A stretch of DNA of 64,000 bases, taken from Zygaena filipendulae (taxonomy: Eukaryota; Arthropoda; Insecta; Lepidoptera; Zygaenidae). A program made the position numbers and the translations under genes. Location of the stretch: contig OU015669.1 of NCBI GenBank assembly GCA_907165275.2, forward strand, positions 6,656,501 to 6,720,500, in the 5' to 3' direction. The notes beneath the pieces are model-generated. The model worked only from the letters and a program-made list of their open reading frames with translations, had not been told where the DNA came from and ran no database searches. How positions within the stretch are numbered: the stretch's first letter is position 1; every line of letters begins with the position of its first letter. Below are positions 23,594 through 34,075 of the stretch, one piece after another.

Positions 23594-26500
23594 ATGAATA
23601 GTTATTTGTTAAATTTCTTAGTTATTTGGGCATTATTACTGTTCAAAACTACAACTGGACACGTTGACAGCGCCAAAGTAAGTGATCCACCAACTCTACG
23701 CGCAAAATCAATCGAATTAGCGCAAGTTCAGACCGGTCACTGTTCCGAAATCAAAGGATCCTGGGTTGGTTTTTGATGGGAGTTGACACAGTTTTTTACT
23801 CGGCACTTTTATTGTTAAAAGTGGTTGTAAAAGTTGTTGTTAAAAGTGTAAGAGTTAAACGAAGGACTTTGAGCGAAATTATTGTCACTTGGAGGACAGT
23901 ATATTTCTTCAGAATTAGAGACCAAATATTACAATAACCACACTGTCTAAATTGTTTTTAAAAGCAATAAATTATACCTGTCCGATAGCACTGTTGGTGC
24001 TGTGGTTAACTTGACTGCTAGGTACATTATTAGCGGGTTCGAATCCCGGGTTAGGATGGACATATTTTGTTTACCCCAAGTCTGTGTAGTACCTATTATA
24101 CCAGTTGTCTTTGGTACCCACGGTACAAGTTCTGCTTAGTTTGGGACCAGGAGGCGCTATGTAAACTTCAAGCTTTATTATTTTTATTAGTTAACAGAAG
24201 AATGCAATATAGCCGACATCTGTCGTCATGACCAAGTTCCGATATGCGGCATTGACGCTTGCGGTGAAATGCGCACATTCATAGACACCTGCGACATGCA
24301 CGAGTTTAACTGCGATAGTAAGAAAGGTGAGCTCGAGTGGAATCTTCTTCTTTTGTTTTCTATTAACTAGCTGTTCGACGGTTTCGGAAGTGTTGGTTTG
24401 AGAACTCTGGGATAAAAACTACCCTATGTCCTTCTTTGTACCCCTGATAACGTACATGCTATATGTCATGATGATCAGTTGAATAATTAAGGCATGAAAG
24501 CGTGCCAAATAAATAAATAATTTCTCGGAAATCTCAGCGAATACTGAAAGAATCAAATCGAGACATCACATCTAAGAACCTGGATCAAACATAACAAAAT
24601 CCACTAGGTATTACAATTATTAATGGAGCCTAACATCTTAGATTTCCATCAAATAGCCGGTGAGCTACTCATTAATTTGTTTTCGATTCATTCTGATATT
24701 ATACATACATGTCCTTGGGGCCCCTTATCGTTAGGATTATGTCGTAACTCGTAAGGTACCGTACACAGTAATAAACGTTAATCGAATAACAGAAACTCTA
24801 AAAAGATATGAAGATCTCTAAGGATGTTTAATAAAGACATTTGTCTCGCATATTTTGTATAAATAAAAAAAGTATAAATAAACCACATTACAAGAATAGT
24901 AAGTGCTATTTATTGGGTTTCTAATTCGTGGTCGACCACCGTAGTTCACCTAGGTGTGGGTACATAAGTACATACTACATTCGGCAACAAAAGTCCATAT
25001 AAACACATATCTATCTACAAATGATCCAAATCTGTAGTTTAAAAATATTATTGATAGTTTCATAATATGTAACTGATTTCATGTACTTACTTTCATAACT
25101 CTATGATAAATAGGTACCTAAAAGTTAAAATTTAATTTAAACTTGTAGAAGTTTAGTTATTAGTTAAATTATGGACGTTTCTTTCATGTATAAAATTTAC
25201 AAAATCGTCCCAAATATTTTAGTAGATATGTATAACATTACTAAAAGTTACTTTACAAGGAATTCATTAATTATTTTAATAAGTTCAGGGATGCCTATCC
25301 CATAAAGTGAAAAACCTTTTGAGCATACCTAACGTATATTATACGTATATTAACGTATATTATACGTATATTATACGTATATTATTGTTATCCCGAAAGT
25401 CAGTTGGGCGCGGCCGCGGGGAACAGCTAGCTGATAATTTAGAACTACGTGGTTTGGCGCCGGCGTGGGTGTATATTCGACAGTCGACAGTATGAATTGC
25501 TCTACAAGAGTATTTGATATACCAATTTATTACATAGGATAAAGAGGTCTTCGTATACTGGTCCCAAGAAGTGGCTTGACCCGTCGTTTTATTCAGAGCA
25601 AGCGAGTTGATTCAGAGCGTTTTTTCTCAGAAATGAGAATCGACTGTCGAATATACAATACACCCACGCCGGCGCCAAACCACGTAGTTCTAAATTATCA
25701 GCTAGCTGTTCCCCGCGGCCGCGCCCAACTGACTTTCGGGATCCCTTCCTCCTTTTAATCCGTATTATAAATGCAAAAGTAACTCTGTCTGTTATCTTTT
25801 CACGCCTTAACTACTCAATCGATCATAGCATTTTGCATACACGTTTTCAGGGGTCGAGAAAAAAAACATAAGGTACTTTTTACTCCGGTAAACCTCTAGG
25901 AACAGCTATTATACTATAGTTATTATAATTATTTATTTATTCAGTCAAATTTATAGTTAAAATTTATTTTCTCAAAGAAGATATTCGATGACCTCGTAAT
26001 ATCAGCTCAATATAAAGAGAAGATATGCTAACGCCTTTGATTTGGTAATAAATGCCGACCAAGGTTAGAGTTGACACAACTAATTTCTACTAAGCGGCTA
26101 GTCGCGAGCGGCTGGCGGGTATACCTAATGTGATTATCTAGGAATCGCGCGCGGCCAGCCGCCCGCGACTAGCCGCTTAGTGGAAATAAGGTCTATAGAT
26201 TTGCACCAAAAATATGAATTTTAATGAAAGCCAAATTCGTGTTAAAAAAAAATTGCGAGTATTCGGATAGCGGCTTCGCTGATATTATATTAAAGCTACA
26301 ATATTAACGCATAATGAGTAAAATCCGACAACTCCTATGATGTACAACTATATATAGTATTTTTGTTTATTAAAGAATAAAAAAAAGAATCCGAGATGGT
26401 ACTACTGGGTCATTATCTAAACATAACAAGATTATCGTGGTTTGGACAAAACGACCTCTATCGGGTCAAGAACTAGTCTATCTACTTATAATAAAATCCC

Positions 26501-27291
26501 AAGTAAATGAATTTTCGATCAATAAATTTAAAAGCTTATATAAGAAAAAGCCTATTATTATAATGTGAGTGAGTACTTGAATGATGGACAAACTTGGAAC
26601 TGAGTTGTTCCACTAGATTTCGCAGTGTCATCATTAAATTGCATCAAAAAATACATTGCCTAAATAATGATGTTGTGTTGTGCAGTGTGCTACAGTGGAG
26701 TTTGCTCAGCTTCAGCAATGACATTAGACGTGAAGGTGAAGGTGTGAAGGGCGGGCAATAACGTGATATTTGACTTTGTTATGTCGTCAACTGCTTTAAA
26801 ACAAAAAATGTTAGCTACTCAATAGTGTGACCTGACTATTATCCCCCACCCCACTGTCAACCCAGTCTGTCGTCTAGTCTAGGCGGTGTCGTCAAACCTG
26901 TGTATTAGAGGCTAGCTTTTTCCCCGCAGTTTTACCCACGTCAGCTTTTGGATTTCCTTGGGGGCAACTGAATCCCTGAGGGAATTCAAATGTTGACGTG
27001 ACGACGTCATTTCGGTTTACTGTATCTTCCTATCAGTGAAGGAACTTTTAGGATCGTTTCAGTAGTTTCAGAGATTATCATCTACATTCAAACTTACAAA
27101 ACACTCTTTCTAATATTAGTGTAGATAGATTACTACGCGTGTGGTTTATAGGACATGGCGAAATAATTTGTGAATTTACAGATTTTGTCCAGAAACCAGT
27201 GCACGAATGCTGGGTGACTTGTAAAAGAGGCAGAAGTTTCAAAAAACCCCTATTCGCAGCACCAGATTGTGATAAACAAAACCTCGTATAA
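23594..27291 (+). CDS. K9: small secreted Kazal-like protein, sister of K8 (109 aa, 3 coding exons)
   Basis: Exons 23594-23677, 24191-24326, 27182-27291; phases 0 and 1. Leader: MNSYLLNFLVIWALLLFKTT, unsplit, donor GTAAGT. An in-frame upstream ATG at 23576 would add six residues. The later one is preferred because a TATA box at 23546 places transcription start near 23575. Domain: EECNIADICRHDQVPICG, IDACGE, then RTFIDTCDMHEFNC and donor GTGAGC. Last exon: PVHECWVTCKRGRSFKKP, APDCDKQNLV, stop. The K8-type CWVTC motif and extra Cys are kept. The acceptor of exon 2 (TTTTTATTAG) abuts a SINE. The last intron is about 2.9 kb and full of repeats. AATAAA overlaps the stop. Confidence 0.83.
23975..24190 (+). 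mobile_element. tRNA-derived SINE immediately before K9 exon 2
   Basis: tRNA-like head with A-box-like GGTGCTGTGGTTAAC and B-box GGGTTCGAATCCCGGG, then the family body GTTCTGCTTAGTTTGGGACC and a T/A-rich tail. That tail ends in the AG used as acceptor for K9. Confidence 0.65.
24367..24515 (-). mobile_element. Helitron-like element in K9 last intron
   Basis: Reverse-oriented CTAGCTG end, diverged hairpin, then TAAAAACTACCCTATGTCCT and the GGCATGAAAGCGTGCC interior. Confidence 0.5.
25330..25387. repeat. Microsatellite-like (ACGTATATT)n array
   Basis: Five or six imperfect ACGTATATT units, each near-palindromic, beside the large foldback that follows. Confidence 0.7.
25390..25742. repeat. Large foldback with about 105-bp arms in K9 last intron
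   Basis: The left arm, ATCCCGAAAGTCAGTTGGGC onward, is repeated inverted at the right. Each arm contains GCGGCCGC, a fossil CAGCTAG Helitron-like end and GGCGCCGGCGTGGGTGTATA. The spacer is about 140 bp. Confidence 0.8.
26085..26192. repeat. MITE, family CCTTATTTCCACTAA, copy 2, in K9 last intron
   Basis: The right end GCCGCTTAGTGGAAATAAGG is intact; the left end is worn. Shares GGCTAGTCGCGAGCGGCTGG with copy 1. Confidence 0.7.
26905..27125 (-). mobile_element. Degraded Helitron-like element before K9 last exon
   Basis: GCTAGCTTTTTCCCCGCAGT and an ATTAGTGTAGATAG far end; the hairpin is nearly lost. Confidence 0.4.
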
Positions 27292-27810
27292 TAAAAACTT
27301 AGATTATATTTTAATCGAATATAAAAAGTAACGATTTTACATTGTAATGGCGGGTTAACAATAACTTACTTTGTAAAGGTACTTATTGTTCGAGATCACA
27401 GTTTTTTTTACTTTTATTATAAACTAAATCTTACATTTCATTGTATAAATTTAAATAAAATAAGTAAATATCTAAATGTACAATTTACACTAAATGCCTA
27501 TATAAACTTTAAAGTATTTCTATACAATAAAAATTAATTGGGTAGGTACCTACTTCAATAATATATTTTGTATGACTAAATATGAAGTTATGATTATTAA
27601 AATTTTTAGATACTAAGAAATATTATTAATATATTTATTATATTACTAAAATATATTATTTAAATTATTCCAAAAAACACACGAATTGCCTTACCTACAT
27701 CTGGATAAATATACATAACTTACTCGAATAACTCTTTAAAATATTATATAAGTACTTTTATTTCTTTTGCTAGTTGTGTACTACTACTACTACTGTACTT
27801 TACCTACTAT

Positions 27811-27816
27811 TTTATT
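27811..27816 (-). terminator. Polyadenylation signal AATAAA of the 117-aa secreted-protein gene
   Basis: Canonical AATAAA on the minus strand 22 bp after the stop codon, suggesting a very short 3' UTR. Confidence 0.5.
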
Positions 27817-27837
27817 GATCTAATGGTTTAACTGTAT

Positions 27838-28191
27838 TCATCCATCCAAAAAACCGGCACTTTTTACTATATGATAAATTCTCTCTCTTGGTATTTTCTC
27901 GGCTTCCCTCTCGACCACTTGCATTTCTTTTTTCGTGAACCACGACTCCTTGGCTAGACTGCTGGCAATCGATGGGTTGTCGTAAAAATCGCGTGATTTG
28001 AGTAGTTCCCGAGGTAGTAACGCCTCGCTTGCCGCATTCAGTTCCACGGCCGGGTGCGACCGCACGAGTGGCACCAACCCCTGGGCATACTGGATCCCGA
28101 GGGGTTGTAAGGGTTGAGTGAAGATCAAGCTGGGACGAGCTTGAGCGACAGCTATCACCACTGCCGCAATTACTAAGCAATTTATTTTCAT
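27838..28191 (-). CDS. Small secreted protein, single coding exon (117 aa), unknown function
   Basis: An uninterrupted 117-residue frame begins MKINCLVIAAVVIAVAQARP, a signal peptide with probable cleavage after AQA. The mature part is about 100 residues with no cysteine. Its first half is hydrophobic and proline-rich (FTQPLQPLG, GLVPLVRSHP). Its second half is charged and probably helical, rich in Lys, Glu and Arg (FTKKEMQVVEREAEKIPRER), ending VKSAGFLDG. A TTACAG lies immediately before the ATG, so the 5' UTR is probably split by an intron. AATAAA lies 22 bp after the stop. The gene is convergent with K9 (stop-to-stop about 550 bp) but unrelated to the Kazal-like family. I do not recognise the family. 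Lack of cysteine and a charged helical end would fit a secreted structural, cuticular or salivary protein; this is a guess. Confidence 0.75.
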   Translation of the reverse strand: MKINCLVIAAVVIAVAQARPSLIFTQPLQPLGIQYAQGLVPLVRSHPAVELNAASEALLPRELLKSRDFYDNPSIASSLAKESWFTKKEMQVVEREAEKIPRERIYHIVKSAGFLDG

Positions 28192-29310
28192 CTGTAATCA
28201 AATGGAAATTATTAGATACGAGTACGATCCATATTATCTAATTTTTATCATTTAATTCCATGTAGGTAGGTATGTACATAATCAAAGTTTAATTATTATG
28301 AGCGATTAAAGGCGCTATATTTGTTTCTGATTGTGTGTTCGATATTTTATAAACTACGCATAAAACTGATTTTTATGTGGTTCTCACAATCATTTACGAA
28401 ATGTAAAGATTCACATATGTACCTGTCTATATTAGGATATTTCCGAGAAAATTCTGAAACCCGCCGGGAATAGCAGTAGATAAAAGGAGAAACTTAATGA
28501 TAAACCGCTGGATCTAGAAACTATTTCCGTACAGGACTTCTTTTTACAAAATAAAATTTATATATAAGCACTATCAAAGATAAAACTCTATCAAAGGGTT
28601 TTTGGAAATTCAAACTCTAAGAACGTAATGAGATACCGCGAACAGTCACGCACAAACGGCTGAACGAGATTGGATGAAAAGAATTTCTAGAATTTGATTT
28701 CATTATTTGATTCTTTGAAACCCCAGAGAACATCTAGTATTTCTGAGTATTTCTCACTTATTCATTTACCTACCGATCTGTATTCTTATTACAATACAAC
28801 GAAATCTATTCGGCGACGGCTCAGAAAGCTTGTCATTTAAAAGTAGAACACATAAAAGTTTTATATCTAGATCACGAAAGTAATTACAGTTTAAGTAAAT
28901 CCAAACATTAACTCAGTTTTTAAAGCATTTTTCATTACTACAACCACTTATATTAATGTATTTTAATTATTTTATAGTACTTATATGTCATATATTAAAG
29001 ATTATTAAAAAAACAACTTAATTTATTATTAAAAAGATTTTCGTAAGAAAAGTAATGTGCAAATTATTACGGATTTATATGTGATTTAACATACACGAAA
29101 ATAGAAGTGCCATTGCTATCGGTACAAGTAGTAATAAACTAGAAGTATCAGCTGTAGCAGTTCTTCAAAAACTTGGGTTTTTACCCTTTGCACCTCAGGG
29201 TTTGAATAACCAAACAAAAATTTCGAATACCCTTTTCCTTAAGTTTATTTCATCAAAAATAAATAAACAAATAACTGTTCAAGATAAACTTTAACTCCCT
29301 TTTCACCCCC

Positions 29311-29576
29311 TCAGAAATATTATAAAGCTAAAGAGTTTGATGGTTTGTTTACATGCGCGCTAATCTCAGGAACTACTGGTTCGATTTGAAAAATTCTTTC
29401 AGTGTTTCACGCTACGACCAATAGGAGCGGAACAGCAATGAAAAGTGTTGCAAAAAACGGGAAAAATATTCTTTTTGAGAGCTTCCGTTGCGTACGCTAC
29501 GTTAACGATTAGCTGTGCAATATTTTAGTTAGTTTTTCCTCAAATTAAAACGGGTGAAACCACGGGGCACAGCTAT
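29311..29576 (+). mobile_element. Helitron-like element, diverged
   Basis: AATATTATAAAGCTAAAGAG start and a GGGTGAAACCACGGGGCACA end followed by GCTAT instead of GCTAG. Confidence 0.5.
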
Positions 29577-29689
29577 CTATTTATATACCTAAGTAAAAAT
29601 GAATCGCCGAAATGTAATGTGATCGCATAACTTCCAACTGTCTAAATTAGATAATTCTTTTTTTACCGATTTCTTTGTGTTCGCTATTG

Positions 29690-29897
29690 TAAGGACAAGG
29701 TTTGTATAAAAGAAGTTTGGAGTTCCTGCGGTAATCCCGAAATTCACGCGGATGAATCTCCGCCACGGTTGGACCAATTTCAACGGGATCTTCCCTGCTA
29801 TTTAGTTAACTGATGTTATAAGGAGTAAATTGGGCTACCTTGGAGTTCCTGCGGAAATTTTGAAACTCACGCGGGTGAAACCGCAGGGCACAGCTAG
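29690..29897 (+). mobile_element. Helitron-like element, diverged
   Basis: Two GGAGTTCCTGCGG blocks, 130 bp apart, suggest two merged copies. Ends AACCGCAGGGCACAGCTAG. Confidence 0.5.
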
Positions 29898-30705
29898 TAC
29901 ATTATAAAAAAAATCCTATCGGATCGTTACGAAATTTATTCTAGGACAATGACACATTCAAGCATTTAATTGGCAATTAAAAAACCTAGTTCACTCAATC
30001 ACAGATGAACAAGAACTTATTCAAATTTGAATTCGTATTATATTATATACGAAACGTATATACTATGTACGAATATTATAAAGAGAAAATATGTATTAGA
30101 TTATTTGTATGTTTGTTTGTATCTAAAGTATCAATAAACTCAAAAACTGCTGAACCGATTTTAGCAATTCTTTCACTCATAGGAAGCTACAGTATTGCTG
30201 AGTAACAAGGGGTACTTTTTTTTCTGGAACTCCCAGGGAAACTTCGCAATTAACTCGGGTGAAACACAATAAAACTCCTAGACGAGACCAACTTTTTATA
30301 CATATCGACACATACAATCACAAATAGTACGACACTAACACTATGAACACTTACATTGACGACACAAAAGTCACGGTCACAACACTAGTGCGCTCGAGCG
30401 TCCACTGCGCGGGCGCACACCGGCCCAGCAATATATAGGCTTTGCGTAAGGCAACAGGCGTATAACCTTCTGATCAGCTTCCGGGACCGCGAGCCTGGCG
30501 GCGAGATGAAGAGTTTTGTAACCTGTACTTTAGTTTATAGAAAGATCAGCCCCCTTAGTCAAGTGGACAATCTATAAATAATCGTTAACGCATAGAAAAC
30601 TAGGGAACGAATCTGGCAACGTAAAATCGTCCGACCAGAAGTTCTATTTTGCGTGACCACGTTAAATACGAATCTCTTCCTTCGTTTTCTATGTGTTAAC
30701 TATAC

Positions 30706-30957
30706 CCTACATCTATTCTATGCATATAAATAATAGTGAAGTGTCTGTTTGTACTTACAAAATACATAATTTTATTTCTCTGTCTGTCTGTCTGTTCCGG
30801 CTAATCTCGGAAATTTCTGGACCGATTTTAACGGGACTTTCACTGGCAGATAGGTGATGTTATAAGGAGTAACTTAGGCTACGTTTATTATAGAAAAAAA
30901 TAGTTCAGACTGCGGGAATTCTGGAACACACGCGGGTGAAACCGCGGAGCGCAGCTA
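30706..30957 (+). mobile_element. Helitron-like element with (TGTC)n
   Basis: Interior TCTGTCTGTCTGTCTGTTCC and GGACCGATTTTAACGGGACT; end ACCGCGGAGCGCAGCTAG. A similar copy lies at 60.1-60.4 kb. Confidence 0.6.
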
Positions 30958-31131
30958 GTACCTAGGTAATAAACGAATGTAGGGATATTCTCTATTCGGT
31001 TTTCTGAATAAATATTGTCAGTCTCCGTGGGGTAAGTAGCAAATGTTGACTTGCGCTCTGAAATCCTAAGTCCCTGGGGGCCTACTTACGTTTCGTTTTA
31101 CGACAAATTAGTTTGCAATCAAGTTTATCGA

Positions 31132-31454
31132 AGGCTAGTTTCCTGGGTAAAAAAATCAAAATTCTATTTAGTCCGTCAGTTAGATAATAAAAAAATAAAA
31201 GACACGTATTTTTTGCTTTTTTAAAATAATGGAAATATGCATAGATAAAGCGCATTAAAGTTTAGGGTGGGGGACTCGTGATGTCACAGCTCGCTATAAC
31301 GTGCGAACAAACTGTAGCGAGGCGTGACGTCATGTGAAATTTCGACTTGATATATCTCCGTTATTTTTTGGTTACATAAAAAAAAAAATACGTGTCCAAT
31401 ATTTTTTAATAATCTACAAAACGGACTAAAAAAGAAAATTTAGGAAACTAGCCT
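31132..31454. repeat. MITE with AGGCTAGTTTCCT ends, copy 1
   Basis: Inverted ends AGGCTAGTTTCCT, subterminal TTAGTCCGT, and a central TGACGTCATGTGAAATTTCG. An almost identical copy in the opposite orientation is at 61.57 kb. Confidence 0.8.
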
Positions 31455-31851
31455 AATCGTCAAATTTTGACTGTCACAGTCGATATGGGAACGATCGACG
31501 ACGATTGTTAACTGGAGTTTGATACGTGTTCTGAATATCTTTAAACTAAAGTAGACCCTATGGGTTCGACGCCCACGGATGAAAGACGTGTTGATACTGT
31601 TTTTGCACAATGTTGGTGCCGTTGCGCGTTGTGGGTGTTACGCGCGTTGTCCTTGCTTAATCGCTATAATACCACCACCTCGCAATAAAATAATTAATCA
31701 ACATAAAATGGGATAAGAAGCTGCCAAATTATTATTTTTAGCTATTCCATTCCACTTATCACCAGTTTATAGCACCGACCACTTAATCAGAACTTATTTT
31801 ACACACAAACAACAAATTTTATGGGAATGTAGATTATTTTCGATTAATAAA

Positions 31852-32130
31852 CTAGCTGTGCTCCACCGTTTCACCCGCGTGAGTTTCGGAATTCTCGCAG
31901 GAACTACTTTTCTAAAATAAAATTAACATCAGAGTATCTGCCAGTGAAAGTCCCTTTAAAATCAGTCCAGCCGTTTCATAGGTTAGCCGTAACAAATAGA
32001 AAGACAAACAGACAGACTAACAAATAAAATAAAAATTATGTAAGTACCGTAACTTTCATTCATGCATTTTGTGAGAAGCTGTTAATTTGGTATTACAAAC
32101 AGACACTTCAATTTTATTTATAGATATGTA
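31852..32130 (-). mobile_element. Helitron-like element
   Basis: CTAGCTGTGCTCCACCGTTT end, GTGAAAGTCCC interior, far end TTTATTTATAGATATG. Confidence 0.6.
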
Positions 32131-32365
32131 TAGATCTATCGTTACATAGAAAAATATTATTGCCGTGATAAAATCCACTCTTAAAGTCTAATCATCTGTT
32201 CGATATCAATTCAGTTTAAATTTCAATTCATGCCCATTAAACTCATTAATTAGCTTCGGTTTTATTCGTCGATAATACCTATCAATCGTTTAGCTTTTGC
32301 GAATAGGCAAAATTCGTTTTTCGATTCCCAACCTTTATAACATAGTATGTTGGGATGCTTTGCAC

Positions 32366-32476
32366 CTTCATAATTTATATCCAGTATCATGTCACAAGAA
32401 TGTGAATTTATTTTCACCGCATTTATCACATTGAACGTAGGTAACATGAATACCTATGTCTGTACAGAAGTCTTCC
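32366..32476 (-). pseudogene. Decayed Kazal-like domain exon (pseudo-K)
   Basis: Read on the minus strand, a remnant of the family domain exon is visible in two frames. The first part reads DFCTDIGIHVTYVQCDKCGE then NKFTFL, where Gly has replaced the second Cys. After a shift, the frame reads CDMILDINYEG, where Tyr has replaced the fifth Cys, ending at a possible GAAG|GTGCAA donor as in K11. About eight bases seem to be missing around FTFL/CDM. Together the frameshift and lost cysteines make a working protein unlikely. A 474-bp inverted-repeat element lies about 25 bp upstream of it. No leader or last exon was found. Confidence 0.5.
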
Positions 32477-32501
32477 AAACAAAAATTTCAAGCAGGATAA
32501 A

Positions 32502-32975
32502 TAGTACATTGTTATCCTAGGGGTGAAAGTAATTCTATTGAACCATGTTTCAACTTTCTATACAGCCGGCGCGATGTAAAATTGAAATAACGTAAAGTTT
32601 AAGTAGGTATTAATTAAAATAAAATTCACTCACTTTTTCTTAAGCTAATTCCTATTTATATTTTTTTATTTTCTTTAATTAATACTTAATAATTAAAGAA
32701 AATATTTTTTTTAGGTCGCCACAATGTAAATAAAAAATACTGGCTGAATAGCTAGCCGGCCAAAGAAAAAGAAATAGGTGGGAAAGTGTCAAGCGACTAT
32801 CCGATCTTCACTCATTTTTTCTTTAGCTAATTCCTATTTTTATTTTGACTTTCCTTGCATTCGTAATGAAAAGCACAGTGTTACCCTCGGGAGAAAGACT
32901 TATTTAGTCCCGAGAGGGGGTTTGGCGCCCGAGCGTAGCGAGAGTTACTTTCACCCCTAGGATAACAATGTACTA
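32502..32975. repeat. Inverted-repeat element with perfect 31-bp ends
   Basis: TAGTACATTGTTATCCTAGG plus eleven more bases at the left is exactly inverted at the right. Inside, TTAAGCTAATTCCTATTT and TTTAGCTAATTCCTATTT form a direct repeat. No transposase frame, so it is non-autonomous. Confidence 0.8.
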
Positions 32976-33281
32976 TTAAAAGTTAAATGTTATCTCGGGA
33001 ACTTTATAATTGTAGTTCAGCTTTTAACAAAGTAGTCACCTCTAAATCACTAACACAATGACTTAGATTATCCCACACGATAATCATTTGATTAGGTACT
33101 TATGTTGTTGTGTTAATTTGGTTAACATTTCGTAAACTGGGTAATTAGGTAAGCTATTCAATCTGGCAATATGATTTCAACTTATTCATTTAAATGAAAT
33201 GGCACCACAAGTTACACATATTTTCAGAAAATATCTAATTACTTGAGTAGGTACTAAAAAACTATATATACTTATTTTCAA

Positions 33282-33735
33282 CTCGCTGTGCCCCGCGGTT
33301 TCACCCGCGGTAGTTTCGGAGTTCCCGCGGGAATTCCGGGATAAAAAGTATGACCTTCTCTGTACCCCTGACAACGTGCATGCCAAATTTCATCCTAATC
33401 CGTTCAGCCGTTTTTGCGTGATTGAGTAAACGTATGCGAGGATAAGAGCTCGAAAGCCCATGTGTCTCGAAAGCCCAGCTCCTATGTGTCTTAGCGTTAT
33501 GTTATATAGCCTACCTGCTCAGGAGTGTGGACTACAATCGTACCAAGTTTGGTTAAAATCCCTTCAGTAATTTTTGACCCATGCGTACACATACAGACAG
33601 ACAGACACACAGACAGACAGACTGACAGACAAAAAATTTACTGATTGCATTTTTGGCATCAGTATCGATCACCATTCATCCTCCAATATTAATTTTGAAT
33701 ACTCTACAGTTTTATTATAAGTATAGATATAGATG
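33282..33735 (-). mobile_element. Long Helitron-like element with TGTC microsatellite, reverse
   Basis: Mirror of the long form at 22.6-23.0 kb, including ACAGACAGACAGACTGACAG and ATCACCATTCATCCTCC. The terminal CTAG has become CTCG... (ACTCGCTG). Confidence 0.7.
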
Positions 33736-33902
33736 AAAAAATACAAGATATTATAGGTACGTGTAATCACACCAAGTTTATGTCCAACTCGAGAGCTTTA
33801 AACGTTAATGAATGTCAAATGCAAGAATGTCATTATCATTACCAATCCAATTCCCGCTATGCAAAGTAAGTCGAGACTCGAGAGTAAGTCGGGACAGCTA
33901 GT

Positions 33903-34075
33903 CTATTATATATATATCACGTGTCACGTTGTTTGTCCGCGATGGACTCCGAAACTACTAAACGGATTTTGATAAAATTTTGTAACCATTTATAATATGG
34001 TCCAACTTAAAAGATAGGATAGTTTTTATCCCGGACTCCGAAATTACGGCGGACGAAATCGCGGGGGACAGCTAG
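33903..34075 (+). mobile_element. Helitron-like element, CACGTGTCACGTTG subfamily
   Basis: Short form of the elements at 11.0-11.5 kb, ending GCGGGGGACAGCTAG. Confidence 0.7.

Larger units (their letters stand above)
28202..31130. other. Gene-poor stretch with degenerate Helitron-like copies
   Basis: No gene is supported. Contains Helitron-like elements near 29.3, 29.7 and 30.7-30.96 kb. A GC-rich patch at 30.38-30.50 kb (CGCTCGAGCGTCCACTGCGC, then ATATATAGG) resembles a promoter-like island, but no exon follows. Confidence 0.4.

Noticed and set aside
23995..24060. Possible tRNA gene (B box GGTTCGAATCC)
   Set aside because: The acceptor and anticodon stems do not pair and the body matches other SINE copies in the window.
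27812..28201. A 129-residue frame overlapping the 117-aa secreted-protein gene in another frame
   Set aside because: It has no signal peptide, odd composition (Gly, Ser, Arg) and no splice support. The 117-aa frame with leader and poly(A) signal explains the region.
22700..33650. TGTC/GACA repeats as stand-alone microsatellites or CRISPR-like arrays
   Set aside because: They lie at the same place inside Helitron-like elements, have no spacers, and the genome is eukaryotic.
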